From an uncultured Cellvibrionales bacterium (GTDB taxonomy: Bacteria; Pseudomonadota; Gammaproteobacteria; Pseudomonadales; Dasaniaceae), in the NCBI GenBank assembly GCA_913019905.1, contig CAJVZD010000018.1, forward strand, positions 1 to 64,000: a stretch of 64,000 nt of DNA, written 5' to 3'. The notes beneath the pieces were generated by a model. That model worked only from the letters and a program-made list of their open reading frames with translations. It ran no database searches and was not told the origin of the DNA. Made by a program: the position numbers and the translations under genes. Shown one piece after another: positions 25,877 through 35,009 of this stretch; position 1 is the first letter of the stretch, and every line of letters starts with the position of its first letter.

Positions 25877-26099
25877 CTGCTTGTTTCAAAAGTTTATCCA
25901 GCGAATTCTGGGGGCGGCCACTAGAATCAATCACTTAGGTGTCTGTGACGCCACGGTTTGCGCAAAGTTACGCTAGTGTTCTAGTTCCTTGGTTTTGTGT
26001 GAGACTGGGTCGCCGCCAATTTTATGATGGTGACTGATTGAGGCTTTTACTAAGAAGAGCTTTAAGCGCCGGGAAGGCAAAGGCAGGGTCAAATTGGAA

Positions 26100-26128
26100 T
26101 TGTAGGACCTGAAAACCAGGTCCCACAA
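26100..26128 (-). terminator. Hairpin after the second TonB receptor gene
   Basis: TTGT-A-GGACCTG (26100-26111) pairs with CAGGTCC-C-ACAA (26117-26128) around a 5-nt loop. It starts 22 bp after the receptor stop on the minus strand. A T-run is lacking, so it may stabilise the mRNA end rather than terminate. Confidence 0.4.
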
Positions 26129-26149
26129 TAACATTTTCGAGGGTCTAGA

Positions 26150-28522
26150 TTAGTCGAAACGAGCTCGCAGCGTCAGACCAAAAGTCTTTGGCTGGTTTGG
26201 ATAACCGCTGTAACTACCAGCTTGAGCTACTGAATTGAATGCCGTTATAAGAAATTCATTATCAGTCAGGTTTCGGCCCCACAGGATCAGTTCGTAGTCG
26301 CCTCTTGAAACACCGATGCTGGCGCTCAGGAGATTAGACTTGCGAGTACTGGCACCCACGGCTGCGAGTGCAGCTGTGTCTCTAGGGGAGTCGGTAATAT
26401 TAACTTCACTTTCGTACTGGTAGTCAGCGCGAATGAAGCCAGTGTAACCTTCATACTCCCAATCCCAGTTACCTGAAATAGAGATGCTCTCGTCAGAGAT
26501 GCCGGCAACATCTTCGCCAGACAGGTCGCCAGACGTTGATAGCGGGTAAGACTCATAGACAGGATCAAGGAATGTACCAGCAAAGGTCAGCGTCAGGCTG
26601 TCGGTTGCGTAGTAAGTGGTTTCAACTTCAAGGCCCTTAACATTCGTTTCACCGGCATTAGTCAAGGAAAAACCCGTGCCAGTAAAGGCGTTGGTCTGGA
26701 AATCATCCAAGGTCTGATCAAAGGCTGTGAGGGCGAAGGAGAATGTCTCGTACTGGCCTTTCAGACCAATCTCGAAAACTTCTGCTTCTTCAGGCGCTGC
26801 GAAGCGTGTACCGGTTGTCAGGTTATTCGGCAAAGTTGCACCTGTCGCAGTCAAGGTAGCGAGGTCTGCTGTCGTTGGACGAGAGTCGCGAGACAAATTC
26901 CAGGAGGTAGATTTGAATCCCGTTGCCCAACTGGCATAAACATTCATGTTATCGCCAATTTCATAAGCCAGACGAACCGTATAGTCTGTATTACTGTCGT
27001 CAGACTCACCATCTTCTGCAGCATTGGGGAAAGCCAGAAGCTCAGGCAAGAACTGCAGAGCGGCTAAACCAGCAAGAGTCGGTGGCAAGGCAAGCTTGGA
27101 GAACACATCAGTGTTGGCTTGAGATAAAGAAATTTCTTTCTTGTCCTTGGTGTAGTTCAAACCCACAGTGAATACGAGGCGATCTGTCACGTCCCAATCA
27201 ACCGTTCCAAAGAGCGAATAGGCCTGGTTGTCCTGAGTAGCTGTTTCTATGACGCCGGTACCTTCCTGATGGAATGTTCCAGGGGGAAGACCGAAAGCTG
27301 ATTCTACAAAAGGAAGAGTGCCGGGAGCACCTGTCAGAAAATCAGCGTATGCACCGAAACGTGGTCCGAAGGCAATGCCGCCTTGCTGGTCAATTTGTTC
27401 ATCAAAATAGTACAAACCAGCCAGCCAATGGACCGTGCCTTCGCCGTTTGAGCTAATTCGAAATTCTTGAGTGAATGTTTCAAAGTTGCTGGCAATGTTA
27501 TCTTGAGGCGCAATCAGGTCAGCGCTTGAATAATCCACGTCGTCACTGAGATTTGCCCGATCAAGTTCCCGGTATGCTGTTATCGAAGTGATTGAGAAGT
27601 TATCAAATTCGAAATCAGAATGTAGAGATATCCCGCCATTCTCGACAGTCTCCCTTGGGTCATTGTTGTAGTAAACGTCATAGGAGAACGGATTTTCATT
27701 ATCCAGTTGACCACCTAAAATCGGAATCAGAGCGGCGGTTGGACCACTGACAATGTTCGCAGCGGTACAGCAAACTTCATCAATCTCGCTGTAGTCGACG
27801 CTGAACCTAAACTGCATGCTATCTGATGGCTCAAACAAGAACTGGCCATTCAGCGACCATCTGTCTCTGTCATTGACTTCCGTTCCCAATGCCAGGTTGT
27901 CGGTATAACCATCGCGCTCGTTATAAGAGCCGCCGAGACTAAAAGCTGCGCTCTCGGATATAGGGCCAGTTACATAACCTTTAGTCTGGAGTGCACCATA
28001 GTTACCTGCGGTGACCTCGACATTACCGTTCCATTCAAACTCAGGACCTTTAGTCACCACGCTGATAACACCCGCTGATGCGTTTTTACCAAACAAGGTG
28101 CTTTGCGGACCGCGTAGTACTTCGATACGCTCTATATTAGTAAGGTCGGCAAGCTGAGCCGCCGATCGAGAGCGATAGACACCGTCGATAAAAACACCGA
28201 CAGAAGGCTCAATACCGGGGTTGTTAGCGCCGTTACCAAATCCGCGAATCACGAAGTTAACCTGAGTCGACGATTGGAACTGAGGTACACGCAACGAGGG
28301 TACAACAGATTGAAGGTCAATAATGTCCAGAATTCGTGCTCGTTCGATCGTTTCGCCCGACGTGACAGTGACGGCAACAGGCACTTCCTGCAGCGTTTGC
28401 TGACGTTTAGTGGCGGTTACCATAACTTCTTCAATTACGCGGTCCTGCGCATAAGCCGAGGTTGTCGCAGCGGCAATAAGTGCCAGTGACATCCCCTTAA
28501 TTAGTGAGGTACTTTTAGACAT
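26150..28522 (-). CDS. TonB-dependent receptor (substrate unknown)
   Basis: A 790-residue outer-membrane receptor. The signal peptide ends around ATTSAYAQ, followed by a TonB box (RVIEEVMVTATKRQQ). The plug contains TLQEVPVAVTVTSGETI, VFIDGVYRSRSAAQ and IEVLRGPQSTLFGKNASAGVISVVTK. The barrel ends GLTLRARFD, i.e. Phe-Asp rather than a terminal Phe. It is of the broad family common in sphingomonads and marine Gammaproteobacteria for hydrophobic or small organic ligands. There is no NagR-type operator, so it is separate from the GlcNAc locus despite proximity. It is divergent from the dimethylglycine-dehydrogenase-like gene across a 705-bp gap. Confidence 0.88.
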   Translation of the reverse strand: MSKSTSLIKGMSLALIAAATTSAYAQDRVIEEVMVTATKRQQTLQEVPVAVTVTSGETIERARILDIIDLQSVVPSLRVPQFQSSTQVNFVIRGFGNGANNPGIEPSVGVFIDGVYRSRSAAQLADLTNIERIEVLRGPQSTLFGKNASAGVISVVTKGPEFEWNGNVEVTAGNYGALQTKGYVTGPISESAAFSLGGSYNERDGYTDNLALGTEVNDRDRWSLNGQFLFEPSDSMQFRFSVDYSEIDEVCCTAANIVSGPTAALIPILGGQLDNENPFSYDVYYNNDPRETVENGGISLHSDFEFDNFSITSITAYRELDRANLSDDVDYSSADLIAPQDNIASNFETFTQEFRISSNGEGTVHWLAGLYYFDEQIDQQGGIAFGPRFGAYADFLTGAPGTLPFVESAFGLPPGTFHQEGTGVIETATQDNQAYSLFGTVDWDVTDRLVFTVGLNYTKDKKEISLSQANTDVFSKLALPPTLAGLAALQFLPELLAFPNAAEDGESDDSNTDYTVRLAYEIGDNMNVYASWATGFKSTSWNLSRDSRPTTADLATLTATGATLPNNLTTGTRFAAPEEAEVFEIGLKGQYETFSFALTAFDQTLDDFQTNAFTGTGFSLTNAGETNVKGLEVETTYYATDSLTLTFAGTFLDPVYESYPLSTSGDLSGEDVAGISDESISISGNWDWEYEGYTGFIRADYQYESEVNITDSPRDTAALAAVGASTRKSNLLSASIGVSRGDYELILWGRNLTDNEFLITAFNSVAQAGSYSGYPNQPKTFGLTLRARFD

Positions 28523-29227
28523 TGTTTCTCCTGATTTTCCATTTTACCTTAGGGAATAGGCCCCCAGAGTTTTTCAGGCGCGCACTTTATGATGATTCTA
28601 ATCAACTTTCAATTGGTTATTCGTTAAACAACCGAGTTTTTTTCATTTTTTGGCCATTTCCGGGCTATGGGTTCATCTCACCGGTTGCTGCAAAGCGCTT
28701 TTCTAGTTGTTTTTTGCGATCACCGTGAATAGAACTGAAAAAGATCCTTGCCAGTAAATTACGCAATGATGAGGTGGAATATCGTGAATTGACGCAGGAA
28801 CCAATCCGCAGTAGGCAGTAGTACGAGAATAACCGGGCAATGCAATCCCATCAGCGAACACGGCGCGAGGACGAGGCGAGCGGTGATCTAATCGAGTCGC
28901 TCAGATCGAGTCGCTCAGATCGAGTCGCTCAGATCGAGTCGCGCAGATCGAGTCGCCCAGACGGAGTCACGTATACACTTGGGGGTTTAAATCAGCACGG
29001 CGAGCTCGCTATTGATGGATGCGCATTCAGCCGGCCATAATTTATTCAATTTTGGTCGGCGCGCGGTTAATGCAGAACATTATAGAATTCTCAGGGTGAG
29101 TGCGTTTGCAGAATGGAGTAAGGTAGTTGCCCGAGGTCTGAGGCGAGGATTGCTGGTTTCAAAAAGCTTACTTGTCGATACATCATCTATCGGGAAATTT
29201 CCCCAGCTATTGATTAAAGGTATAAAT
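28523..29227. other. 705-bp intergenic region
   Basis: Lies between the divergent TonB receptor and dimethylglycine-dehydrogenase-like genes. No convincing gene is seen on either strand. It contains the 14-bp tandem repeat at 28889-28970. A frame running from 29012 into the flavoprotein gene is open but its first 72 codons do not look like protein. Confidence 0.5.
28889..28970. repeat. Tandem repeat, about six copies of a 14-bp unit
   Basis: The unit is AGATCGAGTCGCTC. Copies start at 28889 (variant), 28903, 28917, 28931, 28945 and 28959 (truncated variant). Changes fall mostly in the last four bases. It lies 258 bp upstream of the flavoprotein start. Confidence 0.9.
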
Positions 29228-31669
29228 ATGACTCTGCCCAGCTCAGCACAAGTCGTTATTATCGGCGGCGGTATTATCGGTTGTTCGGTGGCTTATCATC
29301 TCACGGAGCTTGGTATTCGGGATGTTGTGTTGCTAGAGCGTAAACAATTGACCTGCGGAACCACCTGGCATGCCGCCGGTCTGGTGGCCCAGTTAAGGGC
29401 CACTGAAAACATGACTCAGTTAGCTCGCTACAGTCATCAACTGTACCAGCAGTTGGAGGCCAAAACCGGCATGGCAACGGGATTTTACCAATGCGGAGCT
29501 GTGACTTTGGCCACCAATAAAGCTCGCATGGAAGAGGTTCGTCGCGGTGCTGCGATGGCCAGAAACTTTGGTTTGGAATGTGAAGAACTCAGTCCGCAAC
29601 AGGCCCAGGATATGTGGCCGTTGATGCAAGTCGATGATGTGTTAGGCGCATTTTATTTTCCGCAGGATGCTCGGACCAACCCCACCGACACTACCGTCGC
29701 CCTAGCTAAGGGCGCACGTATGGGTGGAGCGACAATTTTAGAGGGAGTTTGCGTTACCGATTTAATCAAGCAACAAGGACAAGTGCGTGGGGTAGTAACC
29801 GATCAAGGGGAAGTACAAGCGGAGATCGTAGTGAACTGTGCCGGAATGTGGGCACATCATTTTAGCAAACAACAGGGTGTGACTTTACCATTGCATGCAG
29901 CAGAGCATTACTATCTGGTTACCGAGCCTTTAGCGGGCATGAACAAACAACTGCCGGTATTACGCGACTTTGATAACCACGCTTACTATCGCGAAGAAAC
30001 CGGAAAGTTATTATTGGGACTATTTGAACCCGATGCGGCTCCCTGGGGCAGCAAAGCAATTCCAGAGCATTTTTGTTTTGATGAACTACCGCCAGACTGG
30101 GACAGACTAACACCTTACATTAGCGCCGCAATGGAGCGCATTCCCGCCCTGGCCAACACGGGTATACAACTATTATTCAATGGCCCAGAAAGTTTCACCC
30201 CGGACGATAGATATTGCTTAGGAGAATCGGCAGAACTTAAAAATCTATTTGTCGCGGCGGGCTTTAATAGTGTCGGCATTCAAAGTGCAGGGGGCGCTGG
30301 TATGGTTTTGGCGCAATGGATTAAAGATGGACGCCAACCCATGGATCTATGGGAAGTGGATACTCGGCGTATGTTACCGTTTCAAAATAACCGGCAGTAC
30401 TTATATGACCGCACTAAAGAAAGCCTAGGCCTGCTATACCAAATGCACTGGCCTTTTAGACAATACGAAAGTGCGAGAGGTGTTCGGAAATCGCCATTAC
30501 ATGACAGACTTAAAGCCGCCGGTGCGTGTTTTGGTGAAACAGCTGGATGGGAGCGAGCTAACTGGTATGCGGACGCCGATCAAAAGGCCGAATACCAATA
30601 TAGCTACGGCCAACAGAACTGGTTTGATAATAATGCTCAAGAACATTTTGCCGTGCGAAATAATGTTGGCTTATTTGATCAAAGCTCTTTCGCCAAGTTT
30701 TTAGTCAGTGGGCCCGATTCTCAAGCCGTCTTGAATCAAATTTGTGCTAATAATATAGCCGTCCCGGTAGGTAAAGCTGTTTATACTCAGTGGCTAAATC
30801 AGCGCGGTACGATTGAAGCCGATCTTACAGTCACCAAAGTTGCCGAGGATGAGTTTTGGGTCATTACCAGCCCGGCAACTCAAACACACATCCACAGTTG
30901 GTTAAAACAGCATAGCCCGAGCGACGCACGGTTGTGGATACACGACATTACTTCCGCATGGTGTGTGCTTAATATTCAAGGTCCTAATAGCCGTGCACTA
31001 CTGCAACAGATCAGCGACACTGATTTTAGTGATCAGAAGTTCCCTTTTGCCACGATGAAAAACGTTGAGCTGGGCTATGCGACGATTAAAGCCTTGCGCA
31101 TCACTTATATGGGAGAGCTGGGTTGGGAGTTATACATTCCTAGTGAATTTGTCCAGCATGTTTATGATGAAATCATCAAGGTCGGCGAAAAATTCAGTTT
31201 AAAACACTGTGGCTACCACAGCTTAAACTCGCTGCGTATAGAAAAAGCTTACCGGGAATTTGGGCACGACATCGGTGCAGACGATACCCCGTTAGAAGCG
31301 GGTCTGGGTTTTGCGGTAGATTTCACTAAACCAGAAGGTTTTATCGGCAAACAAACTTTACTAGATAAAAAACAGCAGGGACTCAAGAAACGCCTAGTGC
31401 AGTTTCAACTTCATGATTCATCCGCGATGTTATATCACCATGAACCTATTTATCGTAACGGCAGCAAAGTCGGTTATATCGCTTCAGGTATGTATGGTCA
31501 TAGTTTAGGTGCAGCCATCGGTTTAGGATATATCCATAATGATCAGGGCGTTACCGCAGATTTCATTAACAGTGGCGCTTATGAAATTGATGTAGCTGGT
31601 AAACGGATAGCCGCCACGGCGTCGTTAAAACCATTGTATGACCCCGAAAACAAACGGGTGCGCTGCTGA
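29228..31669 (+). CDS. Dimethylglycine/sarcosine dehydrogenase-like flavoprotein with GcvT domain
   Basis: About 813 residues from ATG 29228, chosen because AAAGG lies 7 nt upstream and the FAD-binding VVIIGGGIIGCSVAYHL then begins at residue 9. TTWHAAGL (His48) matches the His that carries covalent FAD in dimethylglycine oxidase/dehydrogenase. The N-terminal DAO fold (1-390) is followed by an FAO_M-type linker and a GcvT-type tetrahydrofolate domain (about 450-800; LGWELYIPSEF, RIEKAYREFGHDI). The expected reaction is oxidative N-demethylation of dimethylglycine or sarcosine, passing formaldehyde units to THF. No glyA or heterotetrameric sox genes are adjacent. The exact substrate is uncertain. 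Confidence 0.85.
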   Translation: MTLPSSAQVVIIGGGIIGCSVAYHLTELGIRDVVLLERKQLTCGTTWHAAGLVAQLRATENMTQLARYSHQLYQQLEAKTGMATGFYQCGAVTLATNKARMEEVRRGAAMARNFGLECEELSPQQAQDMWPLMQVDDVLGAFYFPQDARTNPTDTTVALAKGARMGGATILEGVCVTDLIKQQGQVRGVVTDQGEVQAEIVVNCAGMWAHHFSKQQGVTLPLHAAEHYYLVTEPLAGMNKQLPVLRDFDNHAYYREETGKLLLGLFEPDAAPWGSKAIPEHFCFDELPPDWDRLTPYISAAMERIPALANTGIQLLFNGPESFTPDDRYCLGESAELKNLFVAAGFNSVGIQSAGGAGMVLAQWIKDGRQPMDLWEVDTRRMLPFQNNRQYLYDRTKESLGLLYQMHWPFRQYESARGVRKSPLHDRLKAAGACFGETAGWERANWYADADQKAEYQYSYGQQNWFDNNAQEHFAVRNNVGLFDQSSFAKFLVSGPDSQAVLNQICANNIAVPVGKAVYTQWLNQRGTIEADLTVTKVAEDEFWVITSPATQTHIHSWLKQHSPSDARLWIHDITSAWCVLNIQGPNSRALLQQISDTDFSDQKFPFATMKNVELGYATIKALRITYMGELGWELYIPSEFVQHVYDEIIKVGEKFSLKHCGYHSLNSLRIEKAYREFGHDIGADDTPLEAGLGFAVDFTKPEGFIGKQTLLDKKQQGLKKRLVQFQLHDSSAMLYHHEPIYRNGSKVGYIASGMYGHSLGAAIGLGYIHNDQGVTADFINSGAYEIDVAGKRIAATASLKPLYDPENKRVRC

Positions 31670-31708
31670 GCCAGAGCGCAGAAAGCACCGCTCACTAGAC
31701 TTCCCTAG

Positions 31709-31735
31709 GAAAAAAAGCCCCGATATGAATCGAGG
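31709..31735 (-). terminator. Rho-independent terminator of the small periplasmic protein gene
   Basis: On the minus strand GCCTCGAT and ATCGGGGC form an 8-bp stem with one G-U pair and a TCAT loop, followed by seven T. It lies about 40 bp after the gene's stop. Confidence 0.75.
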
Positions 31736-31773
31736 CAATGACTGCTGGAATGTCTTAAAGAGACGGAGATACT

Positions 31774-32064
31774 TTAGCTATTTGCCATACGCTCTTTATA
31801 AGAACGAACCGCAACATTGAATTCTTTACCGATTTTCTTCATCGATTTAACCATACGGTTATGCTTTTTGTCGTTTGAAACACACTCTAGATAAGCGTTC
31901 GCTCCAGTCATATAAGCTTGAACGTCGTTTTTGGCTTTCACCATCTGAGCGGTTACCGCAGTCGAGGCATCTGGTAGAACGGGTGCTTCAGGTTTTGCAC
32001 AGGCAGCGTGAGTTAAGCCAGAGAACAAAACAGTTGATAGTACAAATGCGGTTGCCTTAATCAT
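31774..32064 (-). CDS. Small periplasmic protein of unknown function
   Basis: 96 residues from ATG 32064, with GAGGAA 7 nt upstream. A signal peptide (MIKATAFVLSTVLFSGLTHA) is followed by a helical mature domain with two Cys (CAKPEAP and YLECVSND), a likely disulfide. The pattern CxxPEAPxxPD...M...V..Y...NAYLECV resembles an unnamed family of small exported proteins that I have seen in marine Gammaproteobacteria. The role is unknown. It is monocistronic with its own terminator, convergent with the flavoprotein gene. Confidence 0.75.
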   Translation of the reverse strand: MIKATAFVLSTVLFSGLTHAACAKPEAPVLPDASTAVTAQMVKAKNDVQAYMTGANAYLECVSNDKKHNRMVKSMKKIGKEFNVAVRSYKERMANS

Positions 32065-32362
32065 GGTGTCATTCCTCAATAGTGTCTGCAATGGGATGCT
32101 TTTAGTTTGTTAAGCCAGAAATAAGTGTTTGCTAAGTCAGTGAGTTCATAATACCAGCGTGACAGTATAAAAAAATAAGGGCGATTACGTGATTTTGTAA
32201 GTGCATTTACTTATCGGTAGGTATATTGGGAGGCTATAGTCACATTTACTACTGTTGAATTACGTTATCATTGAAATACGCGTTCATTGAAAAATCACCG
32301 CCAGAATACGCAATCTTTGAAACCAGACATGATGACATGTTTATTTATGGTTTCTTCACAAT

Positions 32363-32938
32363 TTACACCGTTACTTTCCCCATAACTTCCTTTAGCCCAG
32401 GCTTATTTTCATAAATCTCCTGTTCGGTTAGGCCCACCATTTCATAGGGTAAGACCAGCCAATTGTCTGATGAATTAATGTAGAAATCGGGTTCCTTACC
32501 GGTTCGTACGTGCGCCGGTTTAAACCACGGTACCGCGATTTTCACGTCTGCTGGCATATTTCGTTTTGCCCGGGCGGAAAGTTCATCCACCACCGCCTTA
32601 ATACTCAATCCAGAGCTGTAAACGTCATCGACGATCAATAATTTATCGTCCCGGTTCAGGTTTTCCAATAGGTATTGTAAGCCATGCACTTCAATACTAG
32701 CGTCATCGTTAATCATTGACTGATAACTGGGTAAACCCTGGTAGGAAGTGCGAATAGCTATGTGGTCGGTCTCGACGCCGAGATATTGCAAACATTCCTG
32801 AACATAAATCCCGACCGTGCTGCCTCCCCTCCAGATACCGACAACAAAATCGGGGCGATAGTTACTTTCAAAAATCTTCACCCCTAACCGGAAGGAGTCC
32901 TGAATCAAATTCTCTTCTGTTATGTATAGCTTCTGCAT
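32363..32938 (-). CDS. Phosphoribosyltransferase, paralogue 1
   Basis: A 191-residue type I PRTase. The PRPP motif LLIVDDVYSSGLSIKAV is at about 99-115, and the first-loop VVGIWRGGSTVGI resembles the SRGG of xanthine-guanine PRTases. It is likely a purine-base salvage enzyme (hypoxanthine/xanthine/guanine type), but base specificity cannot be assigned. It shares the whole architecture with the divergent gene at 33058, including IWRGG, DHIAIRTS, LLIVDDV, and IAVPWFKP/IAVPYFKP, so the two arose by duplication. The start is ATG 32938. Confidence 0.8.
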   Translation of the reverse strand: MQKLYITEENLIQDSFRLGVKIFESNYRPDFVVGIWRGGSTVGIYVQECLQYLGVETDHIAIRTSYQGLPSYQSMINDDASIEVHGLQYLLENLNRDDKLLIVDDVYSSGLSIKAVVDELSARAKRNMPADVKIAVPWFKPAHVRTGKEPDFYINSSDNWLVLPYEMVGLTEQEIYENKPGLKEVMGKVTV

Positions 32939-33019
32939 GGCAACTATCCGTCTAAATGCGGTTCAGTAAGCGGTCACAAATTACGGTAGCCCGGTGCTGT
33001 TCGCGGTAAAAATATCGCG

Positions 33020-33025
33020 TATAAT
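33020..33025 (+). promoter_or_regulatory. TATAAT -10 box of the second phosphoribosyltransferase gene
   Basis: A consensus TATAAT within CGCGTATAATAC lies 33 bp before the start codon. The -35 is weak. The same CGCGTATAATAC string occurs in front of the YgiQ gene (53029-53040). Confidence 0.5.
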
Positions 33026-33057
33026 ACACCCATTCTGCGCTTTTTGGCCAAATTACG

Positions 33058-33624
33058 ATGACTGAAAAAACCTACCTCGATGCACAAACGCTGCTTGAAG
33101 ATTCCTTTCGGCTGGGTGCAAATATTGTTAATGATGGATTTAAGCCACATTATATTATTGCTATTTGGCGCGGAGGCACGCCAGTCGGTGTCGCAGTGCA
33201 GGAGTTTCTGGCATATTACGGCGTAAAAAGTGACCACATTGCTATTCGTACTTCCTCGTATAGCGGTATCGATGGCCGTTCCAAAGAAGTAAAGATTCAC
33301 GGCATGAACTATTTGATAAAACAAATAAAGCACGACGACAGACTGCTCATTGTCGATGACGTATTTGATACAGGCCTCACTATTCAGGCCGTCATAGAAC
33401 ACTTACAGGAAAAAACGCGGCTCAATTCGCCAGAAGATATCCGTATTGCCGTACCTTATTTCAAACCAAACCGTAACAAAACCGATCGAATTCCCGATTA
33501 CTTCCTGCACGAAACGGACGACTGGCTAAAATATCCGCATTCTCTGGAAGGCCTTTCACATGAGGAAGTGGCACAACATCGCCCAGAGCTGTACGCCATT
33601 ATCAAAGATGCGCTCGCAAGGTAG
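33058..33624 (+). CDS. Phosphoribosyltransferase, paralogue 2
   Basis: A 188-residue type I PRTase with PRPP loop LLIVDDVFDTGLTIQAV (about 98-114; the more canonical D-D-V-x-D/T form) and IIAIWRGGTPVGV. It is collinear with the divergent paralogue. The loop after DHIAIRTS is shorter here (SYSGIDG against SYQGLPSYQSMINDD), which could alter base recognition. The start is ATG 33058, with a TATAAT 33 bp upstream. Divergent transcription from a 120-bp region suggests coordinated control. Confidence 0.8.
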   Translation: MTEKTYLDAQTLLEDSFRLGANIVNDGFKPHYIIAIWRGGTPVGVAVQEFLAYYGVKSDHIAIRTSSYSGIDGRSKEVKIHGMNYLIKQIKHDDRLLIVDDVFDTGLTIQAVIEHLQEKTRLNSPEDIRIAVPYFKPNRNKTDRIPDYFLHETDDWLKYPHSLEGLSHEEVAQHRPELYAIIKDALAR

Positions 33625-33995
33625 CTTTATGAGTTGCTAATATTTTGGCTTTTTCCATAATACATAAGAGAGAAAAGAGAAGAGAGAAGAGAGAAAGATA
33701 TTAATGAAGTTATTTTGATTAAGTACCTTCTCGGAAAGACAAAAACCTAGCACTAACACACCCAACACGCGAAATTGAATTCCGCACGAGGTCAAATACA
33801 CCGTTAACAATAACTTATCGATCCAGTTTCTTTCACCGAGAAACCAGAGACGACGATCGACGTTCTATTAACCCCTGACGTTTATCATTGAGACTTCATA
33901 TGCTATACCCAATAGAACGGTCGTAAATGTTTGCCTAAAACTCGGCGATGCCAAACGACGCTCTATCTTGCTTATTCCTGATAATTTTACTCATT
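33625..33995. other. Gap with a 33-nt purine-only tract
   Basis: 33666-33698 is made only of A and G in AGAG-type repeats on the plus strand. The rest of the gap up to the next start holds no feature that I can support. Confidence 0.6.
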
Positions 33996-34865
33996 ATGAA
34001 GTCTTCCGTTATAGCAACTGTTAAAAACCTTTTAGCAAAACCTTTTGTGCTTTTCATGCTGCTAAGTTGCTGCAGTACGGAGGCAGCCTCAGTCCGCTGG
34101 CTACGAAATGACTTACCTCCCTTGTATATTGTTCAAGGGCCGAGCGCGGGGACGGGGATTGTTGATAAAGTGATTCAGTTTTTGACAGAGAAGCTACCTC
34201 ACCACAATATGAGTTCTGTCTACATGAATCCAAAGCGCTTTTGGTTTGAAGTAGAACAAAACCAAAATTATTGCAGAGCAGACGCATTTAAAACCGCGAA
34301 ACGTCAGCAAATCGCCATTTTTTCAATTCCCTTCTATTTTGTCCCGCCGGTACAAATCGTTATGCATCATCTGGATTGGCAGGCATTGGGAGAGCCGCGA
34401 TCGATGAAACTGTCCTCTTTACTACAAGACAACCGGTATCACGGGGTTATTACCGATAAAGCATCCTACGGGAAAACGATCGACGAACTATTTCGACAGT
34501 ATGAAGATAGGTCAAAAGTTAATTTTACTCGCGAGACAATTAGCCCGCAGTCACTTTTTAGTATGATAAATGTGAGACGAATTGATTACACGGTCGAGAA
34601 TACAATGTTCTTGGACAGATATTTGGCAACGGCAGAAAATACCGATTTAAAGAAGATAAAAATTGAAGAGGAAAGCAACTTTTATACGGTACATATCGCC
34701 TGCACAAAAAACCCCTGGGGAACGCTTGTCATGGCAGACTTTAATCATGTGCTAAAACGCCACCGCATGAGCGAAGATTTTTTGGATAGTCTTCGCCGAG
34801 ATGGCAAGCTGCTCTACGAAGAATTTTATTTCCATCATTTAGAAGAGTTTTCGACGATTAAATAG
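33996..34865 (+). CDS. TIGR02285-like periplasmic solute-binding-type protein
   Basis: About 289 residues from ATG 33996 (33948 is an alternative that gives a longer hydrophobic leader). The signal region LAKPFVLFMLLSCCSTEAAS could be a lipoprotein signal, but the Cys context is not ideal. The mature part begins VRWLRNDLPPLYIVQGPSAGTGIVDKV, matching the TIGR02285 conserved family, which has the fold of amino-acid-type solute-binding proteins (SBP_bac_3). GVITDKASYGKTID and MINVRRIDYTVENTMF fit this fold. No ABC permease genes are adjacent, so it is an orphan, perhaps a sensor or redox-linked protein. The substrate is unknown. Confidence 0.65.
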   Translation: MKSSVIATVKNLLAKPFVLFMLLSCCSTEAASVRWLRNDLPPLYIVQGPSAGTGIVDKVIQFLTEKLPHHNMSSVYMNPKRFWFEVEQNQNYCRADAFKTAKRQQIAIFSIPFYFVPPVQIVMHHLDWQALGEPRSMKLSSLLQDNRYHGVITDKASYGKTIDELFRQYEDRSKVNFTRETISPQSLFSMINVRRIDYTVENTMFLDRYLATAENTDLKKIKIEEESNFYTVHIACTKNPWGTLVMADFNHVLKRHRMSEDFLDSLRRDGKLLYEEFYFHHLEEFSTIK

Positions 34866-35009
34866 ATACTGAACAATCGGCGAAGTCTGGATCTACCAAG
34901 CGGCAAGGGAACACCTCAGAGTCCGTTCATCGATTCTGTCGTCATCAATATCATTCGGCACACCTCAGTCGCCATCAGTGTGCCATCGTCAATAAGAATG
35001 CGCGCAATC

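Noticed and set aside
29012..29227. Longer N-terminus for the dimethylglycine-dehydrogenase-like protein
   Set aside because: The first 72 codons lack family similarity; ATG 29228 has a ribosome-binding site and starts directly before the FAD-binding motif.
34957..34984. GGCACAC/GTGTGCC inverted repeat between the solute-binding-like and MBL genes
   Set aside because: Seven-bp arms with a 14-nt loop and no T-run; too weak to call a terminator.
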